In this document: piece after piece, positions 48,360 through 60,970 of the stretch
Numbering within the stretch: the stretch's first letter is position 1
Layout: every line of letters starts with the position of its first letter
NCBI GenBank assembly: GCA_920105625.2
Contig: OV050031.1
Span: 227,650,194 to 227,714,193, forward strand
DNA length: 64,000 nucleotides
Reading direction: 5' to 3'
Source of the DNA: Clusia tigrina
Taxonomy: Eukaryota > Arthropoda > Insecta > Diptera > Clusiidae
Program-made: the position numbers and the translations under genes
Notes under the pieces: model-generated
What the model was told of the DNA's origin: nothing
The model's database searches: none
What the model saw: only the letters and a program-made list of their open reading frames with translations

Positions 48360-49270
48360 TGCAATGTATGGTATGCATCGGTATAATAGGGGTAATGAAC
48401 TACGGTTGCTATTAGGAATACCTCGACTAAGCTTAGCCATCAAAAGAGAGGTTTCTTATAAGTATTTAGGGCAATGTCGGGCCAACAAATTTTTGACTCC
48501 AGACAGAGGAGCATCTAAAACACTCCTTATGCTAAACAGAGATGACCTCCGAATCCTCTGCTGCAACCAAATTAGACAAACTGCAGCGTATGACATGCAT
48601 TGATATAAGCGGGGCAATGAACATTTTCCCATTAATGGCACTACAGATGCTACAGGAATACCTCCTCCATTAAGCTTAGACATCAAAATAGAGGTTTGTC
48701 CTCAAGCTTTAGGGTAACGTCAGGCCAAAATATTTCGATCTCCAAACAAAGGAGCTAAACAACTTCTTATACTAAACAGAGAATCCGAATCCTCACTAGG
48801 TATCTGACTACATAGTATGTGACTGCACGGTATCGGACTGCATGGTATCTGACTGCACACTCAGGTATTATCTCGAAAATTTGGGAATATCCTCCACTGA
48901 TATTTGCAGATTATGCAACCAGGAACTGGAACCCTCTATGCACATTCTATGTGAATGTACTGCAATGGCACTACAGGTGCAACATGAATAACTCCTTTAA
49001 GCTTAGACATCAAAAGAGAGGTTTGTTCTCAGGCTTTATGACAATGTCAGGCCAAAAGGTGTCTTGATTTCAGACAGAGGAGCAACTAAAGAACTCCTTA
49101 TGCTAAACAGAGACGACCTCCGAATCAGCACTGGGTATCTGACTGCACGGTATGTGACTGCCCACTCAGATATCAGCTCAAAAATTTGAGGTTTCCTCCA
49201 CTGATATTTGCAGACTATGCAACCAGGAACCGGAAACCTCTATGTACTGCAGTCTCCAGAAGGCATTGTC
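48360..49270 (+). pseudogene. LINE C-terminal tail, three tandem copies
   Basis: Three degenerate repeats anchored by AAGCTTAG at about 48429, 48672 and 48999. Each carries ATCAAAAGAGAGGTTT, GTCAGGCCAA and CTCCTTATGCTAAACAGAGA (protein LLMLNRDDLRI), and units 2-3 continue to DICRLCNQE...ETSM. In unit 2 the knuckle is complete: CRLCNQELEPSMHILCECTA. Unit spacing is about 243 and 327 bp. Confidence 0.8.
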
Positions 49271-51910
49271 TCCAAATAGGACTCTGTAACGATTCGGGCT
49301 ATTATGAAAAGCTGCTTCTAGTTTCCGCATCACGCTTTTGTGATTCCAAACGTAGGAGCACTGAGGTGTCTGGGGTGCAAAGTTTGCTACTTAATTTTTG
49401 GGGCTTAATCGCTGTATTTTTAATCGCATGAATGAAACATTACGCTCATACGCTCATATATAGGTGCATTTGCATATGTGTTTGGACATAAGTACCCAAA
49501 AGTACATAAAAGTTTCATACTCCAGCATCATAAATCTTGAATAGGCTCGCATGCAGAGCCAAAATATTATTTTAGTTATTTGAAAACGGAGAACCAAATC
49601 AATTTAAAACTGCCAAAATTTGTGCCATAACTCAATGTCAATTTGCGTAAATAAAATGGAAAATATTTACATATCTACGCTGGTGGGTATCCACACTCGC
49701 CTGTATATCCATGTGCATATATGGGCGGGCACTCCTACGCCATTAGTCCGTGTATGCGTCCTTCTGTGCACATTTAAATAATGCATAAGTTGAGTCGAGT
49801 AAAAAGGTTTTTTGTACACACCGACGCACTCCCACACGCTCCCAACCTAAGCCAAACTGACCAAAAATTCCGCAATGAAGAAGAACCAGAACGAAATTCT
49901 CAGATGCTGAGATGTTGAGATGCCTATTCGCTTGTTTTGCTGCTTTCTGCTGTCCAGCAAATGGAAAATCCATTAAGCCGACTACTCCAGCGTATGTGGA
50001 AGTGTGCTTCAGTTCAATCTGTTCAGTGCAGCTACGTGGGTATGTGCGGGAACGGGCGGCGGCGCACAACAATTGACATATTACAGGATTGTGTATAATA
50101 TCTGAGATGTGTGATTTGGGGATTTTTAAAATGATTTTTAATGGTTACGTTTGAGAGCATTTATTAAATGGAAATATGGGCCAACTGTTGTCATGTGCCT
50201 TTAGGGTCAGAAGAGGCGGCTGGTGTGGGCTATTTCATTATTTCTAATAAACGATCGACCACTTGAGTGGGGTTTCTAATGTCAATAAGTGCTGCAAATG
50301 GCAAATTCAAAGTGAAACTAAGTGAGATGCCAAACTGGTACTTAAAGCAGCCTGAAGGAATTATAATAGTTTAATACCTGAGCCTCTTATCCGCGAACAT
50401 CGGGGCTTATATATATAGTTATATAAACATTTTTTGTTTGTTAATTAGCAGATTTAATCAAAGAAATATATTTGCTCCCTTGAACTCTGGTGAAATTGTT
50501 CATTGCGGAGCAGGCAGCTTAAAGCAGCTCCCAGTCTGAAACTTTCCTTGATGTATTTGACACTTTTAATCTGCTTCCTCTTTGGACTGCCCATTCTTGT
50601 CTGCGTTGCAGCCCCAAACATGATGAATGCCGTTTCATAAATTTCGGTTCCCTCAACGTGTCCCATCCAGACACTCCCCATATTTCGTGCTGCCAACAGC
50701 AATTCTCGTAAACCGAAATTAGTCATCCGGAAGTAAGCTGCACAAGGAAAAACACTCACACACAATGCTAATCAAAATCTTTACAGCCAACCGCTGTGAC
50801 GTTTTTATTAAGCATTACATTTCGGATTTACCATAAATACTCAGCGACATTCTGCGTGGCAAATGCGGAGCGAACACTTCCACTCCTGAAAGCCAGTTTG
50901 ATAAATTTATTTATGTTTGCTTAGTGAATGTCAAAATGGAAGCACAGCGTCAAAATTATTAAAATGTGTTTACACAAATTCGTGTTTAAAGACAAGCCCG
51001 CAGGAGGACGCAATCCCTGCGAACTGTAAACGCAGACATTATTCGGTGGAATACTCTCCTTTGATTCAACAAAGCCATGTTCACGTGGAAAACAATATTT
51101 TCATAATTTCTTGATCCGGCCTGGATAAGGCGGAAATGCAAACAAACTTTGAGCTTCCATTAGTTATCATCAGTAATCTCCTCGAACGAGATTTTCATGC
51201 CAAATAATATCACCGAGCTAAATTTGATTCATGGCTGAGCTAAAATTCATTGTCGTTCATGTTGTCTCTGGCAAACTCGTTACTTCAACTCAGAGTAGAA
51301 CTGACTATCGACTAATTGAACCAAACCATCCGTTCCCATCTCTCCATAATTTTACTTTCACTCTCTCGAAGCATTGTCGTGTGCGTATCTTGTTTTTGTT
51401 TGCTAACTTGACTGCAACTTTCTCTATCACTGAGTAGTTGCCAATGGCGGTACTTTCATGGCTTCGTGTAATTAGCTGGTCTCATGCTCGCGCTAAGCTC
51501 ACTTGCAATCCCACTTGAACTCATGTGTTTGTAGTGACAACTCGCAACAGCACAAAGCAGTGTACAATTTCAGTGTACAGTTTTAGTGGGTTTAGATAAT
51601 GTCGCTCCTCCTGGCGTAAAGCGATAAATTTGCTCGCCGTACGCGTGCGAATAGACACACAATCCGGGGGAAGACCAACTATTACGGTTATGGAAAAGGG
51701 GTTCTGCTGTCTGGTGTATTGCTCTGTGATGTGTCAGTGTTGAGGCAGGGGATTTCGATAACAACTTTAAGGGACGACACTAAAATTCAGGCACTAAAGC
51801 CTCTTCTAGGACTTGTTAAGGATATTTTCAGTATCGAATCTAATGCCAATCTTACTGCTTTTCTAATGCTTATATCAGTGCTGGAGTCATTGTATTGGAT
51901 ATTAGATAGA
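49271..51910. other. Unit sequence, nothing recognised
   Basis: Low-homology intergenic DNA with several short open frames on both strands. I see no exon pairs or RNA genes. Confidence 0.4.
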
Positions 51911-51914
51911 TAGT

Positions 51915-52964
51915 TATGTCACTTAGACCACCAGTTGAGTCCGGTGTGAGCCGCGGATGCGAGGCTAGGCTACGTTTCCCCCTACAGATTGCACCAACCT
52001 GAGCATTCAATAAAGCGGAAAAGGTTGTTGTCACCTGACTGGTATGGATTATCTATACTTCTCAAGAAGTGGGATCCTAGTAAACGTTCCCTATTTCTAG
52101 CAAAAGCTGGACATCTACAGAAGAGATGGTGGACATGTACAAAAGAGATGGTGGACATGTACAAAAGAGATGCTGGACATCTACAGAAGAGATGCTGGAC
52201 ATGTACAGAAGAGATGCTGGACATGTACAGAAGAGATGCTGGACATGTACAGAAGAGATGCTGGACCGCTTCCAGTTGCTCCTACGACAGAAACCATGCG
52301 TATAAACTCCCATTGCATGATTTTCTATTAGACAATGTCCGGTGAGGGCTCCTATTAAAGTCCTCAATCATAGTCTATTGAGTCTAATGATATTCCTAGA
52401 TAGATGCAGATTTAGCCTGGGCCATGTTTGCCTGGCGATTTCGCAAGGTACAGGCACAGATCCACCTTTGATTGGTAGAATTAATTAGTGTCTTCCTTAT
52501 GAGAGGCTTACAAGCCGCGAGAGGTACATCCATATGCCTACTGACATTTGGCACACAAGTGCCTGCCGGCTCTTGCAAGTTGATAAGCCTTGCAGTTCCC
52601 TGGTATATCCCGATGGCCTGGTACCCAGCAGAGATGGATATGGAATTGTTTAGCCATCTCATTTAGCGATAGGCGAGAGTCTAGGACACACACTGATATT
52701 ATTTAGAATGCAATCAAAGTCCTTACTGCAGTCTGATACAATGCAGATATCCGTGACGGTTACCTCGTTTATCCTAAACCAATTCAAGGCTTCGTGAATA
52801 GCGGCTATTTCCTCTTGAAAAACACTGCAGTGATCCATTAGTTTGATGGATCCACTGATTGAGGGCATTTCGCAATAAAATCCTGATCCTACACCGGCAT
52901 TAATTTTTGATCCGTCTGTGTATATCTTGATGGGAGTATCTGGTGATGGATCAGTATCGAACAT
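51915..52964 (-). mobile_element. LINE remnant: RNase H to 3' end, with internal minisatellite
   Basis: The minus strand reads IKIYTDGSKINAGVGSGFYC at 52925 (first RNase H Asp block), FQEEIAAIHEALNWFRINEV, CIVSDCSKDFDCIL (second Asp block), and in another frame WVPGHRDIPGNCKA. The tail LRTLIGALTGHCLIENHAMG follows at 52367, then HLFCRCPAFARNRERLLGSH near 52130-52070, ending NLFRFIECSGWCNL. The zinc-knuckle coding segment is blown up by a 22-bp tandem array at 52108-52267. Frame breaks make it inactive. Confidence 0.87.
52108..52267. repeat. 22-bp minisatellite inside LINE zinc-knuckle codons
   Basis: About seven units of GCTGGACATGTACAGAAGAG plus AT. On the minus strand each unit corresponds to sequence like CTCTTCTGTACATGTCCAGC, the DNA that encodes the HLFCTCPA knuckle in related elements. 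Confidence 0.93.
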
Positions 52965-53460
52965 AATGCCAATCTTTCTGCTTTCTAATGTTTATAGTAG
53001 TGCTGGGAGTTATTATATAGGGTGGTAGTGCATCAGAATTCTATGTATTAGATACACTAACACCCTGTATTATTTAAGTTAGTTGAATTGGGTTTGGGCC
53101 TATGCATTAAGAATTTCATCTAAGAATAGCATTCTACCTGCAGGCCGTATTTGATTCGAATCGGAATCGAATCGTTAATCCTTTTAAAGTTGTTGCTGTT
53201 TTCATCATTGAAATAAAGGCAAGTAATATTTGTATGCATCCTGCCCCGGGATTGATCTCCAAAAAGGCTGCTTTCTAAATATCGTTTTCACTGCGAGTTG
53301 AAGGCCTTAGTTACTAGTACTGATTCCCCAACCCCAACTCTCACTCCTCTCAAATCTAACAAATCTAATCTGCCTTGCAGTCATAATTGATTATGGTGTA
53401 GATTAGATTTATTAGATTTATTTAAGGGTGTTGTACACTGCGACCTGAGAGATCTACTGT
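52965..53460. other. Sequence between LINE remnants
   Basis: Includes the inverted copy of the (TAA)-edged dispersed repeat at about 53283-53432 and a TAGATTAGATTTATTAGATT low-complexity patch. No gene. Confidence 0.45.
53283..53432. repeat. Dispersed repeat with (TAA)n-like edge, copy 3 (inverted)
   Basis: GCGAGTTGAAGGCC, CTAGTACTGATTCCCC and AGTCATAATTGATTATGGTG match the reverse complement of 23715-23830. Confidence 0.55.
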
Positions 53461-54068
53461 GATGCCCCTATTTATTTGAAACATGAGGATAGTCTCATCT
53501 GCAGGTCTTCTGCCATGTGAATTTCCGAAAGGAATTCATACATTTTGGAGGAATCAATTTGAAGGATCCTGCTCATATCTAAGATATATTCTCCAAAACA
53601 CCTGAGTCTTTTGTGTGCCAATGGTCTGCAGTCCGTGATCAGGTCCAGTGAGGTTTCATCACTTTGTCCACAGAATCTACAGATGGCATCTGAAAATAGA
53701 CCCCCATCTTATTCATAGTTGAGTTTACAGTGTCCGGACCCATAGTGGTCTGAGATAGTTGGTCTGTAGATCGGCTACCACGATTACCTAAACTTAACCT
53801 TCTACACAGAATCTAGAGATGGCCTCTGAAGATGTACCCAACTTATTCGTATGATAGTTGAGTCTACAGTGATGATTCTATATTTACTCTGAGGCATATT
53901 TATTAACTCTTTAGCTCTTTTAGGATTAAAATCTCCCAGAAGAGCTTTGGACTGTCTTAATCCCGGAAGAGTTTTCCAGGTTTGACTTCTTTTTGCATCT
54001 GTACACTTCTTCAGCAGACCTCCAGTGGTCTTGAATTGTAGTCCACAGAAGGGTTCAGGCCCGTTCAA
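53460..54068 (-). mobile_element. LINE C-terminal tail, minus strand
   Basis: The minus strand at 54060-53850 reads RSQTWKTLPGLRQSKALLGD, NPKRAKELINMPQSKYRIIT. At 53690-53480 it reads AICRFCGQSDETSLDLITDC, RPLAHKRLRCFGEYILDMSR (zinc knuckle and following helix). The two are split by sequence at 53700-53800 that looks like another LINE's 3' end (GATCGGCTACCACGATTACC), so nesting is likely. Confidence 0.75.
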
Positions 54069-54156
54069 AGTAGAGGTCTCAGCCTTAATTATGTTGTAAG
54101 ATATAATAATGATAAGATTTTGATGTATGTTTATGAAATCTGTTCAGTTTTGAGAA

Positions 54157-54478
54157 TCAATTAAATGAAATGACTGAGGCTTCGCTCTTCACATGGTTAG
54201 AAAGCCTTTCCATGTGGGACTTTGCATATTTTTGTATTGTAGCGGCAACAGACTGGATGCCAAGATCGCGTTCCAGGTCGCTGCTGCGGATATACCAAGG
54301 TGCATTTACCGCACATTGGAACTTGAGCAACCCCATAGTTGAATGCCATAGGTCCATGCCGGTCTAACCACTTGTTTGTATAAGAGAAAAGATGCTTTAA
54401 GTGAAAAGATGTTCTTGCCAAGGAATCATAAATGAGTTCATAATGACCAAGGACCTTCATAAGACAGTTTAAAGACAT
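54157..54478 (-). pseudogene. Jockey-like LINE C-terminal remnant
   Basis: The minus strand reads KWLDRHGPMAFNYGVAQ, then in shifted frame LLKFQCAVNAPWYIRSSDLE, RDLGIQSVAATIQKYAKSHM, ERLSNH. The NAPWY...DL block is the post-RT tail also seen at 6500-6856. Confidence 0.75.
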
Positions 54479-54873
54479 TTGAAAATAACACTTGAGGCTA
54501 AATATAAGTATTTATGAACTGTTCGACCTGATCCTGGTGTGTAAGGACAACGTGAAGGTCGGCCAGTCAATTCTATAGAAGAGAGCACATTAAAATTATG
54601 CGGTTTGGGATGCGGCAAAAAGTGTGTCATTGGCATATTTTAGCACAGCACAAGCACATCAATATTCATCAAAACGTACGCATATCAACTTAAGCTCCAT
54701 CAAATTGATTTGTGGGCGTCAAAAGGTTTCACTTTTGTCAACAAACGCCACTCAGCCGAAAAGAGGGTACGTGAACTACACAACACGCTTTGAATGTTTG
54801 AAAAGGTTTGTCTAAAAAGTTAAGCCCCAGTCTCAGCAGCAATATCGCCACCCACAGCATTAGTCGAAATAGT
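54479..54873. other. End of first 11.7-kb unit
   Basis: No feature recognised; ends at the duplication junction. Confidence 0.45.
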
Positions 54874-55182
54874 GCTTCTGCTTCATTCAGAAACAAAGAG
54901 GAAGAAAAGTACATTATTTTCTTATATATTTATATATATTATGTATGCAAGGATATGGAACAAAGAGTATAAGAAAAACCATTGAGAAAATGCTCTCTAA
55001 AGAAACATTAGGAGTCCAAGTTGATGAAATAAACAAAATATTATTTTATAATCGCAATAACTCCATAATGAGTAATGAAGATGAAAGAGTTTCGTATAAG
55101 TCGGGTTCGTATTTAGGCTTCACAGGTATCACCAGCGCCTTGCACACGGACTACTTGGGAGCACGCATATCAGGCCAGAAAC

Positions 55183-55868
55183 TCGGCACTATTAGAGAGC
55201 TCGACACTATTAGGAAACTCCACACTATGAGGGAAGTCGACACTATTAGAGAACTTGACACTATTAGACAACTCAACACTATTAGGGAACTCGAGACTAT
55301 CATGGAACTGGACACTATTAGGCAACTCGACACTATTAGAGAACTTGACACTATTAGACAACTCAACACTATTAGGGAACTGGACACCATTAGGGAAGTC
55401 GACACTATTAGAGAACTCGATACTATTAGAGAACTCGACACTGTTAGGGTAAGTCGACACTGAAGGGAACTCGACACTATTAGGGAACTCGACACTATGA
55501 GGGAAGTTGACACTATTAGAGAACTTGACACTATTAGACAACTCAACACTATTAGGGAACTGGACACCATTAGGGAAGTCGACACTATTGGAGAACTCGA
55601 TACTATTAGAGAACTCGACACTGTTAGGGTAAGTCGACACTGAAGGGAACTCGATACTATTAGAGAACTCGACACTGTTAGGATAAGTCGACACTGAAGG
55701 GAACTCGACACTATTAGGGAACTCGACACTATTAGGAAACTCGACACTATGAGGGAAGTTGACACTATTAGAGAACTTGACACTATTAGACAACTCAACA
55801 CTATTAGGGAACTGGACACCATTAGGGAACTCGACACTATTAGGGAACTGAACATTATTAGCGACCTC
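55183..55868. repeat. 18-bp minisatellite, second copy
   Basis: Identical to 43483-44168, including the order of variant units. Confidence 0.93.
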
Positions 55869-56996
55869 ACCACTAGAGGAAACTTCAGAAGCAACATTCC
55901 TGACAGCAATAGCAGCAGCAGCAGTGCGTCAGAAGCGCTTACTGAGAAGTTCAGTAAAAAAAATTAGTAATCAGTTCCCAGTTTATGCCGAATAAAAGAA
56001 CACGGCTCAAGCCGGAAACTTCATTTTCTTTATATTAATTTAAGGAGTTCATAATTAACTGACACCCAACTGCCAGTCAAAATTCGTGACTAACAACCCT
56101 CGAGTAGTGTGAGTTAATCCGTGACATGCAATCCACGCCAAGACACCCCAAAGGCTCAAGGAGTCTACGTGTCCCAACTAACCGCAGCCTCTTGCAAAGT
56201 TCCTGTTTAGCAACAACGCATCTCACAAGGAGTGCGCACCGAAGGACCCTTCAGTAGCGAAAAAGCAAACAAGGAGCATACCCAGAGTCGTGGGATGATT
56301 TCGTTAATGTGAGAATAGAATTGTGCATATGAAAAATTAAGTATAAAATAAAAATAAGTGTGGAAGAGTGAACTAAAAAGGATTTAATTGCTGTACACCG
56401 CAGCTATCACAAGTATTCAGTACATCTATAAAATAAGAGGGTTGTAGGGCAGTCGTAGACGAATATGAATTGATCATTAATACCGTATATCATGTTGTGG
56501 GTGTATCTAAAACATTTTAGGGAAGTGACTTAGTTGGTTGCACACAATTGCAGTACTCCCAGTGTCTGTGGTAATCGGGACTTTTCAATGGCCAGAAAGA
56601 AATTGCCTGATATGGATACTAATATATACCTAGATTACGAGTCTTTTTGTGTATAGGAAAACATGAATACAAGGTACTTCCTGGATACTTGATGTCGGAA
56701 CTCGAAGTGCTCAGTACCGAATTTGATTTTCTGATAAGCTAAATATGCTATAATGGTTTCTTTCCTGAAATTGATAGGCAACTCATCTTAATTGACTAGT
56801 GAGTTGTAATGTTTTATGTGAGTTAAAGTACCTTTCCATTCACGAAAAGGGAACAGTTATCATATTTATAATTCATTTCTTTTGTGGTGGTAGAAGTACC
56901 ATTGGCACTTGGCACCAATGAGGGTGCTTGTACCTGGCTTTCGTACATCCCAATTCGGCTCATGACGGAATGAAAACCACCAAATTACATTTTTGC

Positions 56997-57675
56997 AGGC
57001 TGCTTTGCCAACGCTCTACTAGTGTGAATGAAGAAGCAGTTTTGGAAATTCTGCTAACCACGCCACACCACGCCACACCACACCACGCCACACCACGCCA
57101 CGCCACGCCACAACCCGCCACAGCACACCAAGCCACACCACGTCACGTCACGCCACGCCACACCCCGCCACAGCACACCAAGCCACACCACTTCACGCCA
57201 CGCCACGCTACACCACACCATGCTTTTGCAATCTAGTGTGAATTGGGCTTAAGTTACACATTTTTCTCGTACTTATGCAAGTCGAAAGGACTTTTAAATT
57301 TAATCCATCCTGCACTCTTGACCAAAAATGTTCCTGCTACTCAGCCAACAGGCTGCTTCGGCCACGCTGTAGTGTGAATGAAGAAGGATTTTTGGGAATT
57401 CTAGTAACCACACCATTCCACACCACGCCACGCCACACCACGACACACCAGGCCACACCACGTCAAGCCACGCCACACCACGCCACACCAGGCCACACCA
57501 CGACACACCACAACACACCACGCCACGCCATGCTCTTGCTGTCTGGTGTGAATCGGGCTTAAGTTTGCAACTTTTTCTCGTACTTACTCGTATGTAAGGC
57601 GACAGGACTTTTAATTTGAGTCCATCCTGCAAATACAATAACACTCTTGACTAAAAAAGCTCCCACTACTCAGCC
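56997..57675. repeat. CACGCCACAC paired units, second copy
   Basis: Identical to 45297-45975. Confidence 0.9.
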
Positions 57676-58721
57676 AACATTTTTCCAAATACATAATAAA
57701 AAACAATAAACATGAACTAATTAAGAGTTAGATATGAAGGGAACGGGGTGGATTTTGCCAGGAGTACAAGAAACGCTCTGATTAAAGCCACTGCAAGAGT
57801 TGTGGTTGAATGCAAATTTTCATTTCAGATTCACTTGGTGCAGATTTTGAATTTTCCGAATATGAAATTCAAATTTCTGCACCCAAGAATTGTTGGGTGT
57901 GTCTGCAAAAATGGAAGATCATAGACAGCACTTTCAGCTGTTTTGTGCATTCACAATTAATGTGACGGTGGTGCTGCGTTAGACTTGCACCGCCGTGGAT
58001 GAGTAAGGGTGGCTGCGCCTGCCTTTTAATTGTACGTCTCTGCAATTTGTGAGCCGGTGATGGTGTGCGCGCACATTGCCAGTGCAGCATTGTCACTGCG
58101 CTGTTCGGCTGCAGTGCTGAATGTATTTCAGTTACAGCGCCGACAGGCATTCCTGACACATTGCCAACAGCTGACGCGTGTACTGCATGATGCACTTGCG
58201 GCATTTCGCACACTTTGTGAAAAATGTGTTTGTGCTCTTCTCCAAAGCGGCGTTTTGTGTACGAGTACGAGTATTTTTATGTATTCCTGGTAAAAGGAGA
58301 ACTTGTTTCGTTTTAAAATAGCACAGAAAATGATTTTAAATGGAATTTAATTTGCTTCTTCTGCCTTTTTCTATCCAGACGCGGTTGCTTGTACCGTGGC
58401 GAAGTTCAATCGTTGAGGCTGCAGGAACTACTGCAGCTGGGTTCCAGTGACAACAAAAAGAGAGCAAAACGCGGGCAATTTTTAAAAGAGTTTCGAGGGT
58501 GTTCATATACGAAACAGTTTTTATGTAAAGTACCCTGTATGCGTCCGCAAATATTATAATAAACAAGAGCACATAAAGTAGAAGTTATGAAACAATTCAA
58601 GGCAAAAGGTGGAAATGTTACAATAACCTTCATGTAAATATGTAATGAAAATAAGGTAGCTTATACTGGATTACGTTTTTATGGAGAACTGCTAATGACA
58701 CTTCAGGGTCATTATAGTCGT

Positions 58722-58861
58722 CCAGAGAAGGTTTCCTAGTTAGTGTATAGCTTCTTCTGGTGAATGGTTCAAGTGTAGTTTACATCACTTCAACCCAATG
58801 TAAACTACCCTTGTACCATTCACCAGAAGAAAGCATATACTAATTAAGAAACCTTCTCTGG
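58722..58861. repeat. 140-bp hairpin, second copy
   Basis: Identical to 47022-47161. Confidence 0.85.
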
Positions 58862-59153
58862 ACTGAGAAGGAATACCCTTTTTAGACGAGCTGAAATATA
58901 TTGGATAGATAAAACACAAACCTGGTATTCCCATCTGAACAATGTAATTAATAAAGCCATGGGAGAAATGTATGCATTTCAAAGTCCGTACGGTAAAACC
59001 ATGTCCAATGTTCAATGTACGGATTCAATAAGCATGGTCTTAAGCTGGTTCTAAAAAACTGGACGACACAGCGGAAAAATTAGTACTGGAACAGCTTAGA
59101 GAGTCTGAAGCCACTCGAAGAGGTTCCTGTGTTTCAACGCAGAAAAGGCTTAA

Positions 59154-59641
59154 TTGGCTTCACTGAGAACAAATCAACTGAGGATACTGTGCGGTGAGTT
59201 GACGGGTCACTTTCCCTGCAATGAGCACCTGCACAGAATGGGCCTCGCTGATACCAAATTGTGTAGATTGTGTATCCTAAAAGACGATGAGTCTATGGGG
59301 CACTTAATCAAAGAGTCTGCTAGGGACATACACCTAAAGAGATTCGAATCACTCATCAATCTCTCTAAGAATTATCTTAGGAAAATGACAGGCCTACTCA
59401 CAGGACACTGTAAACTGAACTCACATATGGTGGGAATGGGGGGTTACCTCGGACGGCTCCTGTAGATTCTGTATAGAGGAAGAGGAGACGTCTTTGCATG
59501 TGTTGACAGAATGTCCGGCTCTCATACACAACCGCAGGAAATACTTGGGATTCTTCCAGGGCTCTGCCAGTGATGTGAAACCTCTGGAGCCAAAACTTGT
59601 CATCACGTTCATCCAGAGGATAGGACTCAAAGATCTACTTT
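59154..59641 (+). pseudogene. LINE C-terminal tails, second copy
   Basis: Identical to 47454-47941, including the same frameshift. Confidence 0.82.
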
Positions 59642-60059
59642 GAACCTCTGATGGGGGTACAATAGATCGAAAGGTCGCGGTGCTTAAATCCCCTACATAC
59701 AATAATAATGGGGCATCTAATCGTCCGGCCCTTGCACGAACAAGAGTAAGGCATCTCGGCAAACAGTTTCTCGGAGATGACGCCCTGATGCACACATCGC
59801 AGACTGGTCTGATTCAATTCCTGAGCACAGTAATCACTAATTGAATATATGGACTGACACAATATATCTCTGTGGTCGCAGTGCCTAAGGGCGATGGCCC
59901 AACCCTTAACATTACAATACATTATGGTAAAATATAGGAGATGAGACCAAAAGTGGTCTACTGGTCCTATAACAGTATCGGAAAACCAACAATAAGGATC
60001 TACACCACCTCTACATGGTAAGGTCGAGCAGAAGACTGCAGCAACCAAATAAGACAAAC

Positions 60060-60970
60060 TGCAATGTATGGTATGCATCGGTATAATAGGGGTAATGAAC
60101 TACGGTTGCTATTAGGAATACCTCGACTAAGCTTAGCCATCAAAAGAGAGGTTTCTTATAAGTATTTAGGGCAATGTCGGGCCAACAAATTTTTGACTCC
60201 AGACAGAGGAGCATCTAAAACACTCCTTATGCTAAACAGAGATGACCTCCGAATCCTCTGCTGCAACCAAATTAGACAAACTGCAGCGTATGACATGCAT
60301 TGATATAAGCGGGGCAATGAACATTTTCCCATTAATGGCACTACAGATGCTACAGGAATACCTCCTCCATTAAGCTTAGACATCAAAATAGAGGTTTGTC
60401 CTCAAGCTTTAGGGTAACGTCAGGCCAAAATATTTCGATCTCCAAACAAAGGAGCTAAACAACTTCTTATACTAAACAGAGAATCCGAATCCTCACTAGG
60501 TATCTGACTACATAGTATGTGACTGCACGGTATCGGACTGCATGGTATCTGACTGCACACTCAGGTATTATCTCGAAAATTTGGGAATATCCTCCACTGA
60601 TATTTGCAGATTATGCAACCAGGAACTGGAACCCTCTATGCACATTCTATGTGAATGTACTGCAATGGCACTACAGGTGCAACATGAATAACTCCTTTAA
60701 GCTTAGACATCAAAAGAGAGGTTTGTTCTCAGGCTTTATGACAATGTCAGGCCAAAAGGTGTCTTGATTTCAGACAGAGGAGCAACTAAAGAACTCCTTA
60801 TGCTAAACAGAGACGACCTCCGAATCAGCACTGGGTATCTGACTGCACGGTATGTGACTGCCCACTCAGATATCAGCTCAAAAATTTGAGGTTTCCTCCA
60901 CTGATATTTGCAGACTATGCAACCAGGAACCGGAAACCTCTATGTACTGCAGTCTCCAGAAGGCATTGTC
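60060..60970 (+). pseudogene. Tandem LINE tails, second copy
   Basis: Identical to 48360-49270. Confidence 0.8.

Larger units (their letters stand above)
43174..54873. repeat. 11.7-kb unit, first copy of a tandem duplication
   Basis: Sequence from 43174 (GCTTCTGCTTCATTCAG) restarts at 54874 with a constant offset of 11,700. I compared many lines across 43174-52300 and 54874-64000 and saw no difference. The junction at 54873/54874 has no obvious microhomology with the left edge (AACAA versus ATAGT before GCTTCTG). The right end of copy 2 is beyond the window. Confidence 0.95.
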
